Shown here: positions 46,104 through 56,106 of the stretch, one piece after another
Layout of the letters: every line of letters begins with the position of its first letter
How positions within the stretch are numbered: position 1 is the stretch's first letter
Source: Candidatus Thorarchaeota archaeon
GTDB taxonomy: Archaea; Asgardarchaeota; Thorarchaeia; Thorarchaeales; Thorarchaeaceae
NCBI GenBank assembly: GCA_004524445.1
Contig: SDNP01000015.1
Coordinates: forward strand, 1 to 64,000
Direction: 5' to 3'
Length of the DNA: 64,000 nt
Position numbers and translations under genes: made by a program
Notes under the pieces: model-generated
Seen by the model: the letters and a program-made list of their open reading frames with translations, nothing else
Told to the model about the DNA's origin: nothing
Database searches by the model: none

Positions 46104-47327
46104 ATGGGAGCTCACAACCAGTTGACCAAGATTACCAAGGCATCATATGCCATCCTTGTAGCTCTGTTTATAGCCCATTTTTTGAATCACGTCTACACTG
46201 GAGTATTATCACCCTTTCTCCCCCTAATCAGGGATGAATTATCGCTTTCACTAACACAAGCAGGGATACTAACATCTGCTGTAATCGTCACAATGACTTC
46301 TTTTCATCTTCTGGTGGGATATCTAGCAGATAGGAATCTAAGAGAAATCATGATATCGATAAGTGTCATTGGAGCGGGCATATCAGTTCTTCTCATGTCC
46401 TTCGCTCCGTCATTTCTATTTCTTGCCCTCATTCAGGTAGTTCTTGGCGTAACCGTTTCCGGTTATCATCCTTCATCATTTCCTGCAGTTGCGGATGCAT
46501 TTCCAAAGAAGGCACGAGCCAAGGCAGTGGGAGTATCAGCCATGGGAGGGTTGGTTGGCATGGCGTTAATACCAATTCTGGGAGCTTTTCTGCTTATAGT
46601 ATATTCTGATTGGAGAGTGTCCTTAGTGGTGTTGGGCTTACTCGGAGTAGTTCTATTTGTTCCCGTGACTTTGTTACTCCGGTATTCGAAAACCAATCAA
46701 ACGCCAATCGAAAATAATGAGAACGAAACAGAGGGCCCACAGGAGTGGACAAAAAACTTCGGGCTGGTGGTGATCTTATCTGGACTCAGAGGCATCCCTT
46801 TTCGCTGTACCACTCTTCTGATGCCACTATACCTTGCTGTCAGTTATGGATACGAGCCAGTTTGGGCAGGCTCCTTAACCACAGTGATGCTAGTTTCTGG
46901 CATGTTTGCAGAGATAATTGCAGCCCCGATATCAGATAGAACAGGAAAGCGTGTTCGGTTCATGACATTGTCTATTGGATTATTAGCTCCATTATTGTTG
47001 CTTCTCAACTTCCGCCTGAATCCAGTACTATTGGTACTTGTCTTGATTGGTATCGGTTTCTTCTACTTCTTTGGAGTTCCTCCTGGACAAGCATACCAAA
47101 CAGAGGTCTGTCCTACTCAAACGAAAGGATTAGCTTTTGGAGTGCTATTTTCGATAGGAGCCATTCCCGGAGCGATTGCACCGGTCATTTTCGGTGTAAT
47201 CGGAGACATATATGGGCTAGACGCATCTATTCTCTTCCTAGTAGGGACGACTATTATAGCCACAATAGTGTCTCTCTTCTTGAAAGAAGACCACGCAATA
47301 CATGTGAGACCAAGAATTGCGGAGTGA
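46104..47327 (+). CDS. MFS transporter
   Basis: The 407-residue protein has 12 hydrophobic segments and MFS signatures (YLADRNLREIMI between helices 2 and 3, and SDRTGKRVRFMT in the second half). An early HFLNHVYTGVLSPFLPLI resembles fosmidomycin-resistance-type (FSR) exporters. A hydrophilic cytoplasmic loop between helices 6 and 7 (TNQTPIENNENETEG) is typical. No Shine-Dalgarno is evident, so translation may be leaderless. The next gene starts 35 bases downstream. Confidence 0.9.
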   Translation: MGAHNQLTKITKASYAILVALFIAHFLNHVYTGVLSPFLPLIRDELSLSLTQAGILTSAVIVTMTSFHLLVGYLADRNLREIMISISVIGAGISVLLMSFAPSFLFLALIQVVLGVTVSGYHPSSFPAVADAFPKKARAKAVGVSAMGGLVGMALIPILGAFLLIVYSDWRVSLVVLGLLGVVLFVPVTLLLRYSKTNQTPIENNENETEGPQEWTKNFGLVVILSGLRGIPFRCTTLLMPLYLAVSYGYEPVWAGSLTTVMLVSGMFAEIIAAPISDRTGKRVRFMTLSIGLLAPLLLLLNFRLNPVLLVLVLIGIGFFYFFGVPPGQAYQTEVCPTQTKGLAFGVLFSIGAIPGAIAPVIFGVIGDIYGLDASILFLVGTTIIATIVSLFLKEDHAIHVRPRIAE

Positions 47328-47362
47328 AAGGGGAATGTCAGCTGAAGTGAACAGCATCCTGA

Positions 47363-48211
47363 TTGCAGGGGGCGGCACTCCTGATTGATTATCATATTCA
47401 TCCTGATTACTCACTGGACGCCCAAGGTACTCTCACTGAGTTTTGCCAAGCAGCCGTGAAAAGAGGTATTTCTGAAATAGCATTCACAACTCATGTCGAT
47501 ACTGACCCAGTCACAGACGATTGCTTTGTAGTAGTAAATGGAGAAAAGGTCAATGTACATTCAGGAGACTGGCTTGCAGACTATGAGGCATCAGTGCTGC
47601 AAGTTGCGAATAGATATCAAGAAGAGGGCCTTGTTGTAAGATTGGGAGCAGAAATCGATCTGCATCCCGAGGTAGGCGCAAACCTTCCAGACAATTTCTA
47701 TGATACTGATTTTGATTTGATAATCGGATCTGTTCATCTCATCGACCATTTGGCTATATCAACCGAAGAAGGTGCCAAGGTGATTTTCTCAAGATACTCA
47801 CCAAGTGAGCTCGCAGACATCTACTTCCCTATGCTCTTGGATGCCCTCAATGAGCGCTTGATTGATATTGTTGGACATTTGGACATATATCGCCGCTATG
47901 GAAGAAACTACTATGGAGAAGAGATTGGTTTAATCTGGCAGCCATATCTACTCGAGCTTGTGAATAAAATGAAAAAGCAGAATCTCGGATTTGAAGTGAA
48001 TACTTCAACGTGGCGCAAAGGAATGGAACAACCAATGCCTTCTGCAACAATCACCAAAGAACTGGTGGAATCAGGCGTTGATGTGGTTACAACCGGATCT
48101 GATGCTCATCGCCCCCAAGATGTGGGTTATGGAATTGAGAAAGCAGAGAGAATGATACAGTCATTTGGTGTCGATAGCCCTGCGAGATTCGCTTCTAGGA
48201 AAATATTGTGA
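47363..48211 (+). CDS. PHP-domain phosphatase, histidinol-phosphatase-like
   Basis: The 282-residue protein has the PHP metal motifs DYHIHPDYSLDAQGTL, EIAFTTHVDT, LGAEIDLHPE, IGSVHLID, IVGHLDIYRRYG and the late TTGSDAHRPQDVGYG. These match the HisJ branch, which hydrolyses L-histidinol phosphate, though other phosphatase or polymerase-like roles exist in this family. The TTG start at 47363 is not strongly supported by a ribosome site. It may be co-transcribed with the MFS gene. Confidence 0.85.
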   Translation: MQGAALLIDYHIHPDYSLDAQGTLTEFCQAAVKRGISEIAFTTHVDTDPVTDDCFVVVNGEKVNVHSGDWLADYEASVLQVANRYQEEGLVVRLGAEIDLHPEVGANLPDNFYDTDFDLIIGSVHLIDHLAISTEEGAKVIFSRYSPSELADIYFPMLLDALNERLIDIVGHLDIYRRYGRNYYGEEIGLIWQPYLLELVNKMKKQNLGFEVNTSTWRKGMEQPMPSATITKELVESGVDVVTTGSDAHRPQDVGYGIEKAERMIQSFGVDSPARFASRKIL

Positions 48212-48265
48212 GTTTTCAAAATCGTGCCAATAGAGAATTAAGGAAGCAGCTGTATTACCTCAGGT

Positions 48266-48691
48266 ATGAAAAATAGGAATTCCTTTATTCTATGTTTCAT
48301 AGGCGGAATATTGTTGATATCAGTGGGAGCAGTGGGAAGCATTGGTTTCTTCGAGATGCTCACTCTAATCACTGAGATACCAGCTCTTGCATCTCTTGCA
48401 TGGCTGATTGAAATATTGCTCTATGCCTTGGGATTCATAGCAGGGCTGGGAGGCCTTGGGGTTATCTTTGGAGGATATATGCTAACTACGGACCGACTTG
48501 GAACGGGCAAATTTGTGATAGGAATAGCAATGGGGATGTCCTTAGTTGGACTGATTATTCATCTAATCCAGACGCTTTACTTCTATGGCATTGGAGCTGT
48601 GCTCAATTTCTTATCTCTTGCTGCCCAATCGATTGGTTGGATTGGAATATTCATCTCAATTGCTGGAAGAAGATCCGCAAACAGCGAGTAG
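48266..48691 (+). CDS. Small four-helix membrane protein
   Basis: The 141-residue protein has four hydrophobic helices (ILCFIGGILLISVGAVGSIG, LIEILLYALGFIAGLGGLGV, FVIGIAMGMSLVGLIIHLIQ, FLSLAAQSIGWIGIFISI) and short loops. I do not recognise the family. It lies between the PHP phosphatase and the TPR gene in the same direction, each gap about 50 bases, so one transcript is possible. Confidence 0.72.
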   Translation: MKNRNSFILCFIGGILLISVGAVGSIGFFEMLTLITEIPALASLAWLIEILLYALGFIAGLGGLGVIFGGYMLTTDRLGTGKFVIGIAMGMSLVGLIIHLIQTLYFYGIGAVLNFLSLAAQSIGWIGIFISIAGRRSANSE

Positions 48692-48741
48692 AATAGCTGT
48701 TTCCAAACGCTTATTCCTGATGCGAGGCATAAGAAATCAAA

Positions 48742-49386
48742 ATGTCGTCACCAGAAACCCCTCGATTGACCAAAGCCATCCAATTGATTCAAGACGGCCT
48801 ATTTGAAAAAGCTGAAGAAGTACTTAGAGAGCTGCTTGAGGAGAATCCAGATAGCCTAGAGGGGTGGTATAATCTTGGATATGTATTATCTGAGTCGGGA
48901 GAAGACGAAGAGGCGGTAAAGGCGTATGACGAGGCGCTTGCTATTGATAGCGAGATTTTTGACATCTGGTTCAACAAAGCCAGCGCATTCTATCATTTAG
49001 CTGATTTTGAAGAAGCGAAAAAATGCTATGAACGTGCTTTGGAGATAAATCCTAATGAGGCTGAAGCTTGGAACAACCTCGGCAACTGCTATTCCCGATT
49101 AGGTGAGGGGCAGAAGGCAATCGAAGTATACACCAAGGCAGTGGCACTCCAACCTGATTACGCAGAAGCACTGTACAACAAAGCGAATGCACATTTCATT
49201 GAGGAAGAAGACGAAAGGGCCGTTGCTTATGGAGAGCTAGCCGTCAAAATAAATCCCGATTTGGAGAAACGGGTGTCAAAATGGATTGACATATCAAGAC
49301 GTCGAATGGTTTCTTCAAGAGAGGAGAAGGTGCACCGCGAGAAACACAAAAAACTCTCCGAGGTAGTTGATGACGACACATCTTAG
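48742..49386 (+). CDS. TPR protein, soluble
   Basis: The 214-residue protein is built of about five tetratricopeptide repeats (for example DSLEGWYNLGYVLSESGEDE, EAWNNLGNCYSRLGEGQKA and ALYNKANAHFIEEEDERAV), followed by a basic/charged tail. TPR repeats mediate protein contacts; no catalytic domain is present. It is followed after 66 bases by a membrane-anchored TPR protein, suggesting a pair. Confidence 0.9.
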   Translation: MSSPETPRLTKAIQLIQDGLFEKAEEVLRELLEENPDSLEGWYNLGYVLSESGEDEEAVKAYDEALAIDSEIFDIWFNKASAFYHLADFEEAKKCYERALEINPNEAEAWNNLGNCYSRLGEGQKAIEVYTKAVALQPDYAEALYNKANAHFIEEEDERAVAYGELAVKINPDLEKRVSKWIDISRRRMVSSREEKVHREKHKKLSEVVDDDTS

Positions 49387-49452
49387 GACGTAGGATTGAT
49401 TCATTCAGTATACCTAAAAGAGATATGAACTACATAAGCAGAGGTGTCTTCA

Positions 49453-49986
49453 ATGCTGGGCCTAAGCATCAGTAAGAAAAAACAGAAAATCCTTGTATCT
49501 TTCGCGATTATTATTATGGTCGGGGGTATAGCTGTGGAATGGCTACTTGGGCACGATTTGATTCAAATTGACATACCATCAGGGACTGTTTTTGGCCTTA
49601 CTATACTCACTGGTCTCATTATTATCTGCTGTATTTCATCCATGTTAACGGGATCTTATGCTGCTAAGATGCCCGAGTATGGGGAGATGGAAACAAAATT
49701 CAACGAAGGCATGGCTTTGTACGAAGAGGGAGAATACGAGGAGGCAATTCAGATATTTAAAGAACTCATGGGCTCGGAATTGAACCATAAGAGAGCTCTG
49801 TATTATACTGCTGAAGCCTATGAACATCTGGATGAGCATGAACAAGTCAAGAAATACATCACGAAATACCTTGAGATGCAGCCAAATGATCAAGAAGCGT
49901 GGGGAATGCTTGGAGATGCCCACAAGAAACTATTCGAGTATGAAGAGGCTGAAGAGGCATATTCAAAGGGGAAGAAGCTTTCTTAG
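49453..49986 (+). CDS. Membrane-anchored TPR protein
   Basis: The 177-residue protein has two N-terminal transmembrane helices (LVSFAIIIMVGGIAVEWLLG and VFGLTILTGLIIICCISSML) followed by TPR-like helices (MALYEEGEYEEAIQIFKEL, RALYYTAEAYEHLDEHEQV, AWGMLGDAHKKLFEYEEAE). The TPR part faces the cytosol if the N-terminus does. ATG 49453 has GAGGTG 6 bases upstream; a GTG inside that site (49444) is an alternative. Confidence 0.85.
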   Translation: MLGLSISKKKQKILVSFAIIIMVGGIAVEWLLGHDLIQIDIPSGTVFGLTILTGLIIICCISSMLTGSYAAKMPEYGEMETKFNEGMALYEEGEYEEAIQIFKELMGSELNHKRALYYTAEAYEHLDEHEQVKKYITKYLEMQPNDQEAWGMLGDAHKKLFEYEEAEEAYSKGKKLS

Positions 49987-50045
49987 AAATACGTTTAGAA
50001 ATAAACGAAATCCGTCAAGACAATGAACTATGGAGTAGTGCTCAA

Positions 50046-52337
50046 TTGCCAATCCATTCTCAATGCTGTACAATTGACGTCACAGACAAATCGATAGAAC
50101 TCTCAAATAATGTTGTAAGAGTGAAATTTGACACGCTACTTGGTACAATATCACTGTTGAATAGTCAAAATAACACGCCGATTTTTTCCAATGCCTATAT
50201 CCTCATTCACACTGGAAGAGGAGTTCTCGATTCCAGAGAGATGACGTACAAGGCATTTAGTGGACTCGATTTCAAGGAGGGGAATTTGCGGGGTAAGTCG
50301 GTTGTGATCAGAACAGAAGATGCCAACCGAAGGAATGAGATGAGCATTAAACTCACAGTTCTAGAAGGAGTGCCTGGCTACACCTGTGTCATCAGATTTG
50401 GCAATCTGGATGAAGAAACTGAGGTTTCGGCCATTGATTCCTTGGTACTCGATGTGATGCCAAATGCACCACCTAGTATTGGACAAGATAGATCGAATCT
50501 TAGATATTTCAGAAATGGGTTTCAATCGTGGGACCTTAGCCTGTCTGTACCAGTTTCCGACGGGCGAAATACAAGTCATCTCTATTCAACGATTAATAGT
50601 ATAGAATCTGACGAAACATATCTGGTTGGATACATTACTTCATCTAATATGTTCTCAACCGTCCAGATCTTGGGAGCAGAAGATGAAAAAGAGGGGCTCA
50701 AACAGATTCTTGCATCCTGCAACGTTGATGATATTTCAGTAACGACCAGAGATTCCATTGTGTCTGAGGAGATGTTGTTTCTCACGGGCATCAACTCAGT
50801 TCGGCTCACAGAAATCTATATGGACTTGCTTGCAACAAAGATGGATGCGATCAGTTGGAAGAACATTCCAACAGGTTGGTGTAGCTGGTACTTCTACTAC
50901 ACCATGCCCGATGAGCAAGAGATTGTTGACAACACACGCTTTCTAGCGGAGCGTTTTGGAGATTCTATCGAATGGATTCAAATCGATGATGGTTTCCAAG
51001 AAGCTGTAGGGGACTGGGAGGAGAACTCGCGCTTTGCAAGTGGGCTTGACGAACTTGTTGAAGAGATTCATCGTAAGGGTTACAAAGCGGGCATCTGGAC
51101 TGCGCCGTTTGTAGCATCAGAACACTCAGATATTTTCAAGGATCATCCCGACTGGTTTATTCGTGACAAAAATAATCTACCAATAGCTGTTGACCAAAAC
51201 CCTCTGTGGCTGGGTAATTACTATGCTTTGGACTTGACAAACCCAATTGTCATAGAACACATCGAGAAGATATTCGAAAAAATGAAGAAATCTGGCTTTG
51301 AATACTTCAAGATTGACTTCCTATACCATGCAGCACACCAAGGTAGAAGAGTCAATACTAATATGACCAGAGCGCAAGCAGTTCGGAGAGGTCTAGAAAC
51401 AATCAGAAACATTGTTGGTAATGATTTGATTCTAGGTTGTGGAGCACCTCTTGGTGTGTCAATAGGAATCACTAATATGATGCGTATTGGCACAGATATT
51501 GCAACAGATTGGCGATATGATTGGGGAGGCGGTGTCTATGAGTGTGCGATCAATACGATAACGCGTTCGCCAATGCACAACAGATTATGGATCAATGACC
51601 CCGATTGCATCCTTGTTAGACAAGATGACAATAATCTGACGATTGAAGAAGTCAGACTGTGGCTATCTGTTGTTGCAGTCAGTGGAGGCGCAGTCCTTCT
51701 CAGTGATAGAATGATGGACGTGTCTGAAGGGCGACTACGCATCGTAGACAAGGTTCTTCCACCTTATGGCAAGGGCGGAATTCCTGTTGACGCCCATCTG
51801 TACGAAGAACCAAGAGTATTTGCAGTTCCTGTTGAGAGCCCAATCGGATATTGGTCCGTAGTTGCGGTTGTGAATCTGACAGAGGAAAAAATCGATGTTT
51901 CTTTCGGATTAGAAGATGCAGGTCTCAGCGAGAAGATTCCTCATCACGTCTTCAGTTTCTGGGATTCTGAGTATCTGGGATTATATGAGGATGAGGTGGT
52001 AATAGAAGACCTGAAACCTCATTCATGCAGGCTTCTCACCGTTAAACCTTCATCGAGTCTTCCAACCATAATGAGTACATCAATTCACTTCACTCAGGGA
52101 GCAATAGAACTCAATAATCTAGAATGGAGTTCGGATGGTAAAGAGTTAAGCGTCAGAGTCAAGATGGATACCAAGTCGCGAGAGTCGGTGTCTTTTGTTT
52201 TCAACAATGATTGGACTCCCTTGAAGGCATTCATCAATGATGTAGAAACTGACATCCAAGAGATAGCTCCTGAAGTCATATCCGTCAGAGAGAGGTTCAA
52301 ATCTGGGGATATCATTCGAATCAAGTTTCAACGCTAA
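50046..52337 (+). CDS. Alpha-galactosidase-like glycoside hydrolase, family GH36
   Basis: The 763-residue enzyme has the N-terminal beta-supersandwich (ending around QSWDLSLSVP), a TIM barrel from about residue 270 (GWCSWYFYYTMPDEQEIVDN, WIQIDDGFQEAVGDWEEN, GYKAGIWTAPFVASEHS), the nucleophile Asp424 in YFKIDFLYHAA and the acid/base Asp484 in RIGTDIATDWRYDWGGG, and a C-terminal beta domain. These are the GH36 retaining alpha-galactosidase landmarks. No signal peptide is seen, so it acts in the cytosol on an imported oligosaccharide, or on a glycolipid or glycan in turnover. The start is TTG 50046. Confidence 0.92.
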   Translation: MPIHSQCCTIDVTDKSIELSNNVVRVKFDTLLGTISLLNSQNNTPIFSNAYILIHTGRGVLDSREMTYKAFSGLDFKEGNLRGKSVVIRTEDANRRNEMSIKLTVLEGVPGYTCVIRFGNLDEETEVSAIDSLVLDVMPNAPPSIGQDRSNLRYFRNGFQSWDLSLSVPVSDGRNTSHLYSTINSIESDETYLVGYITSSNMFSTVQILGAEDEKEGLKQILASCNVDDISVTTRDSIVSEEMLFLTGINSVRLTEIYMDLLATKMDAISWKNIPTGWCSWYFYYTMPDEQEIVDNTRFLAERFGDSIEWIQIDDGFQEAVGDWEENSRFASGLDELVEEIHRKGYKAGIWTAPFVASEHSDIFKDHPDWFIRDKNNLPIAVDQNPLWLGNYYALDLTNPIVIEHIEKIFEKMKKSGFEYFKIDFLYHAAHQGRRVNTNMTRAQAVRRGLETIRNIVGNDLILGCGAPLGVSIGITNMMRIGTDIATDWRYDWGGGVYECAINTITRSPMHNRLWINDPDCILVRQDDNNLTIEEVRLWLSVVAVSGGAVLLSDRMMDVSEGRLRIVDKVLPPYGKGGIPVDAHLYEEPRVFAVPVESPIGYWSVVAVVNLTEEKIDVSFGLEDAGLSEKIPHHVFSFWDSEYLGLYEDEVVIEDLKPHSCRLLTVKPSSSLPTIMSTSIHFTQGAIELNNLEWSSDGKELSVRVKMDTKSRESVSFVFNNDWTPLKAFINDVETDIQEIAPEVISVRERFKSGDIIRIKFQR

Positions 52338-52364
52338 TTCAATGCAAGCGATACTGCAAAAGCC

Positions 52365-53267
52365 CTATTGGACAGGGTTGATCAGTTTACCGATCCCTTC
52401 GATGAATAGCTCGACTTCATCCCCAGGCTCCAAGAACTCTGGTGGATCTCTTGTGAAGCCCACTCCAGAGGGCGTTCCGGTTGCAATTATATCACCCGGC
52501 TCAAGTTTGAATGACCTTGAAAGATATGATACAACTGCACGTACGCCATAGAGTAAATCGGAGGTGCTTGATTTTTGTTTTATTTGGCCATTGACCTTTG
52601 TATACATATCCAGATCTGATGCATCTCCAATCTCATCTGTAGTTGTGATGCATGGTCCCATAGGACAAAATGTATCAATCGACTTAGCCCGAATCCATTG
52701 ACCGTCCGACTTTTGCAAGTCCCTAGCACTGACGTCATGGATGATTGTGTAGCCAGCTACATACGATAGCGACTCATCTTCATTCACATCTTTGCAGGCC
52801 CGTCCCATGACAATTCCCAGTTCAACCTCCCAATCGATTTTCTTGCTGATTTTAGGGATGACAATAGGTTCTCCGGGGCCAACTATAGAAGAGGGGAATT
52901 TTGCAAAAACAACAGGGAATTCTGGAACCTTATGACCGGCCTCTTGAATGTGATCCCTGTAATTTAGCCCTAGAGCAACAATTTTCCCTGGATTTTGAAT
53001 TGGCGCACTGAGGGAAATCTGGTTTGATGGATAAGGTAGAGGCTGCTCATTAGAATTAGCATTTTGATAGCTTTCCACTATTTGCTTTACAACATCAAGC
53101 CCAGACTCCCATTTCAACAGGTCCAACATAGTACGCGGAAAAGTTTGTCCGCCAATATGGTAAGTACGTCCAAAACGAGAAGCAGCCTCTGGAATATCAA
53201 GGATTCCTTCTTTGAGCTGCACACCTATTGAAGGCACACCGAGCCGAGTATAAGTCACAAGTTGCAT
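52365..53267 (-). CDS. Fumarylacetoacetate hydrolase family protein
   Basis: The 300-residue protein has the FAH-fold metal and substrate motifs: IVALGLNYRDHIQEAG, PVVFAKFPSSIVGPGEPI, DWEVELGIVMGRACKDV (with the metal-binding Glu residues), YTIIHDVSARDLQ, KSIDTFCPMGP and ATGTPSGVGFTRDPP. Family members are acylpyruvate hydrolases, 2-hydroxyhepta-2,4-diene-1,7-dioate isomerases or ureidoglycolate-lyase-like enzymes; the substrate is not clear. I chose ATG 53267 (MQLVTYTRLG), which is the usual N-terminus. A longer frame to 53414 would overlap the divergent gene. Confidence 0.92.
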   Translation of the reverse strand: MQLVTYTRLGVPSIGVQLKEGILDIPEAASRFGRTYHIGGQTFPRTMLDLLKWESGLDVVKQIVESYQNANSNEQPLPYPSNQISLSAPIQNPGKIVALGLNYRDHIQEAGHKVPEFPVVFAKFPSSIVGPGEPIVIPKISKKIDWEVELGIVMGRACKDVNEDESLSYVAGYTIIHDVSARDLQKSDGQWIRAKSIDTFCPMGPCITTTDEIGDASDLDMYTKVNGQIKQKSSTSDLLYGVRAVVSYLSRSFKLEPGDIIATGTPSGVGFTRDPPEFLEPGDEVELFIEGIGKLINPVQ

Positions 53268-53305
53268 GTTCGAAAATATAGCAATCGTTTCATTTATCCG
53301 TACTG

Positions 53306-53665
53306 GTGACAACATGGGAAATGGTGAAGCATGTGTCAAAGGATAGATCGCTAGATGAGCTTCCAGACCAAGTCTTCGTGGCGCTAGGCAGAAGAGGTAT
53401 GGAGGGAATACCACTCAAAGAATGTACTTATGAGGAGTGTAATGCTTCTGATTTGGAATTGATAAGTGTGCAAACAGACCCGGCTCAAATAAGTGGTGAT
53501 GGACAAGAAACCCAGATTGAAGACTGGGAAGTCAAATGTCCGGATTGTGATAGAAAGTTTACAATTCGGCTGAAGACTAGATTCTTTGACGGTGAGAGAA
53601 TGGACACAATGACCAATATTATTGATGATGAAGGAAATGACTTGGGATGGCTAGGTAGCTACTAG
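53306..53665 (+). CDS. Hypothetical protein with a CPDC half zinc ribbon
   Basis: A 119-residue protein that I do not recognise. The N-terminal 60 residues are acidic and contain KECTYEECNASDL; the second half has VKCPDCDRKFTIRLKTRFF, a half zinc-ribbon. Together the four cysteines could bind one zinc. GTG 53306 may be leaderless, with a TATA-like AAAATATA at 53274-53281; ATG 53321 is in frame. It precedes the LeuB-like gene by 9 bases, so both may share a transcript. Confidence 0.6.
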   Translation: MTTWEMVKHVSKDRSLDELPDQVFVALGRRGMEGIPLKECTYEECNASDLELISVQTDPAQISGDGQETQIEDWEVKCPDCDRKFTIRLKTRFFDGERMDTMTNIIDDEGNDLGWLGSY

Positions 53666-53674
53666 GTGATATGA

Positions 53675-54832
53675 TTGGCAGATGTATTCAAGATAGCAGT
53701 GTTGCCAGGAGATGGCATAGGTAGAGAAGTTATCCCTCAGGCGGTACGTGTTCTCGAAGCCATCGAAGATGAGATTAGTGGTTTTGAGTTGGAAACACAT
53801 CTATTCAACTGCGGTGGTGAGTACTACAGGAAACACAGAAGAGAGTGGCCAGAGGAGGCGGAGAGCTTTTCAAAAGAGGAGGCTGATGCTATTCTCTTGG
53901 GTGCAGTTGGAGCAGTTGACTCTAGTGGTGAAGAGGTCAGATTGCCAGATAATAATCTCGCTGGGTACAATATCGTAATTGGTTTGCGGATGGAGTTGGA
54001 ACTATACGCAAACGTGAGACCCGTTAGGCTCATCCCCGGCGTTCCAGTTCCAGTTAAGAAAGAATCTGAATCAATCGATATGATAATGATTAGAGAAAAC
54101 ACAGAAGGCCTCTATGCTCCTATTCGAGGGAAGCTATCAAGAGGTAGGAGAATTGACCTCGCCACGGATGTAAGAGTCATCACCCGCTTTGCTAGCGAGA
54201 GAATTGCGCGTTATGCATTTGAGAGAGCAATTGCGAGAAAAGGTGCCCCAAAGGACGGAGTGAAAAGAGTCACATGTGTAGACAAGAGCAACCTGCTCGC
54301 AGGATGCCAGTTATTCAGACAAGTTTTTACCGAAGTAAGTCAGACTTACGAGGGAATCCACGCTGACTTTGCCTATGTTGATTCTTTTGTTCAGTGGCTG
54401 GTTCGAAAGCCAGAATACTATGATGTCATTGTGGCACCCAACGAATTCGGCGATATAATCACAGACTTGGGTGCAGCATTGCAGGGAGGACTAGGGATGG
54501 CACCAGCAGGAAACATTGGCAGTGATAAGGCTATGTTTGAACCTGTTCATGGTTCTGCGCCCGCCCATTATGGAAAGAATTCAGCAAATCCCGTTGCGGC
54601 AATCCTGTCAGGAGCTATGATGCTTGAATGGCTTGGTGAAAAGAACAAGAGCAAATCATGTCTATTGGCATCGGAAACTGTCCATAAGGCAATTGAAGAG
54701 GTTCTGAAAGACGGAAAGATTCGAACTTCTGACTTATGTTGGGGAGAATGGGCTGGCATTAAGCCTTCTTCAACCAAGGTGATGACAGACAAAATTATCT
54801 CAAGAATCAAAGAGATTGTTTCAGAGAGATGA
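53675..54832 (+). CDS. leuB: 3-isopropylmalate/homoisocitrate dehydrogenase family enzyme
   Basis: The 385-residue decarboxylating dehydrogenase has [19 protein letters not shown] at the start, [25 protein letters not shown] (catalytic Lys), [17 protein letters not shown] (catalytic Asp) and [17 protein letters not shown] for the NAD site. The recognition helix region reads [20 protein letters not shown], which differs from standard isopropylmalate dehydrogenases, so the substrate may be isopropylmalate, a homoisocitrate or a related malate. The TTG start has AGGTGAT upstream. It is followed by LeuC and LeuD genes, which make the substrate for it. Confidence 0.88.
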   Translation: MADVFKIAVLPGDGIGREVIPQAVRVLEAIEDEISGFELETHLFNCGGEYYRKHRREWPEEAESFSKEEADAILLGAVGAVDSSGEEVRLPDNNLAGYNIVIGLRMELELYANVRPVRLIPGVPVPVKKESESIDMIMIRENTEGLYAPIRGKLSRGRRIDLATDVRVITRFASERIARYAFERAIARKGAPKDGVKRVTCVDKSNLLAGCQLFRQVFTEVSQTYEGIHADFAYVDSFVQWLVRKPEYYDVIVAPNEFGDIITDLGAALQGGLGMAPAGNIGSDKAMFEPVHGSAPAHYGKNSANPVAAILSGAMMLEWLGEKNKSKSCLLASETVHKAIEEVLKDGKIRTSDLCWGEWAGIKPSSTKVMTDKIISRIKEIVSER

Positions 54833-54839
54833 GGAAATA

Positions 54840-56105
54840 ATGGGATTGACACTTGCTGAGAAGATTCTTTCAAGACACACCATAGAAGGAGAAGCATCTC
54901 CAGGAGAGATTGTGGATGCAAAAATCGATTTCCTAATGGTCCATGAGGTTCTAGGGTCAAGAATAATCCCAATCTTGGAGAAGATGGGCGTAGATAAGGT
55001 ATGGGACCCAGAATCAATGTTGGTTGTGAATGATCACTGGGCTCCGGCACCGGATATCGCCAGTGCCAAGATTCATGCAAAAAACAGGAAATTTGTTCGA
55101 GACCACGATATAGCCCACTTTTGTGATGTAAATTGTGGAATCTCGCACCAGGTATTACCCGAGATGGGGCTTGTAGCTCCTGGCGACCTAGTTATAGGAA
55201 GTGATTCTCATTCTACAACATATGGAGCATTCAACGCTTTTTCGACAGGACTAGCTGCAACGGATAGTGCTCTAATCATCGCGACCGGCAAGTGCTGGTT
55301 CAAAGTTCCAGAGTCAATCCGAATAGAAGTCACGGGAGAACTTGGAAGTAGAGTCATGAGCAAAGACCTCATTCTTAGCCTCCTATCGGACCTAGGGCCT
55401 GATGGAGCAAACTACCTGTCAATGGAATTCAAAGGAGAAACCATTGACAATATGTCAGTTGGCTCTCGGATGACAATATGCAATATGACAGTTGAGGCAG
55501 GAGCAAAGTGTGCGCCCATGGAAATAAATGACCATGTAAGGAAATGGATGGCAAAATACGCTCCAAAGCGGAAGTGGAGTCCCCTGAAACCAGATGATGA
55601 TGCGGAGTATCTCCGCACAATGTTTGTAAACTTGAATGAAACTCCACTTGAACCAGTAGTGGCTACGCCTCATAGCCCTGCAAACGGAAAAGCGGTTTCC
55701 GAGGTTGAGGGTACACCTATCGATCAAGCCTTTATTGGGTCCTGCACCAATGGCAGATTGGAAGATTTGGCTATAGCTGCTGAGATTCTCAAGGATAAAC
55801 GAGTGGCTGATGGTACTCGATTGATAGTAACACCAGCAAGCACCAAAACACTACAGAGAGCTATGAAGGAAGGGATCATTCAGACCATCTTGAAAAGTGG
55901 GGGTATCGTCACTAACTCGACTTGTGGAGCATGTGTTGGGGGTCATCTAGGCATCCTTGGCCCAGGAGAGGTGTGCATTTCAAGTACCAATCGGAACTTC
56001 AGAGGGCGAATGGGACATCGAGATTCTGAGATTTATCTTGCATCACCAGCAACCGTTGCAGCGAGTGCCATCACAGGAACAATCACTGACCCCAGGAGTG
56101 TGTGA
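54840..56105 (+). CDS. leuC: 3-isopropylmalate dehydratase large subunit (aconitase family)
   Basis: The 421-residue iron-sulfur hydro-lyase has VHEVLGSRIIPILEKMG, the SDSHSTTYGAFNAFSTG motif, FIGSCTNGRLEDLA and the cluster-binding NSTCGACVGGHLGIL. The length and split architecture match archaeal LeuC/HACN rather than full-length aconitase. ATG 54840 has GAGG 6 bases upstream, 7 bases after the LeuB stop, so these are one operon. It acts with the small subunit encoded next. Confidence 0.92.
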   Translation: MGLTLAEKILSRHTIEGEASPGEIVDAKIDFLMVHEVLGSRIIPILEKMGVDKVWDPESMLVVNDHWAPAPDIASAKIHAKNRKFVRDHDIAHFCDVNCGISHQVLPEMGLVAPGDLVIGSDSHSTTYGAFNAFSTGLAATDSALIIATGKCWFKVPESIRIEVTGELGSRVMSKDLILSLLSDLGPDGANYLSMEFKGETIDNMSVGSRMTICNMTVEAGAKCAPMEINDHVRKWMAKYAPKRKWSPLKPDDDAEYLRTMFVNLNETPLEPVVATPHSPANGKAVSEVEGTPIDQAFIGSCTNGRLEDLAIAAEILKDKRVADGTRLIVTPASTKTLQRAMKEGIIQTILKSGGIVTNSTCGACVGGHLGILGPGEVCISSTNRNFRGRMGHRDSEIYLASPATVAASAITGTITDPRSV

Positions 56106-56106
56106 A

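Noticed and set aside
54568..55080. 170-residue minus-strand frame
   Set aside because: Antisense to the end of leuB and start of leuC.
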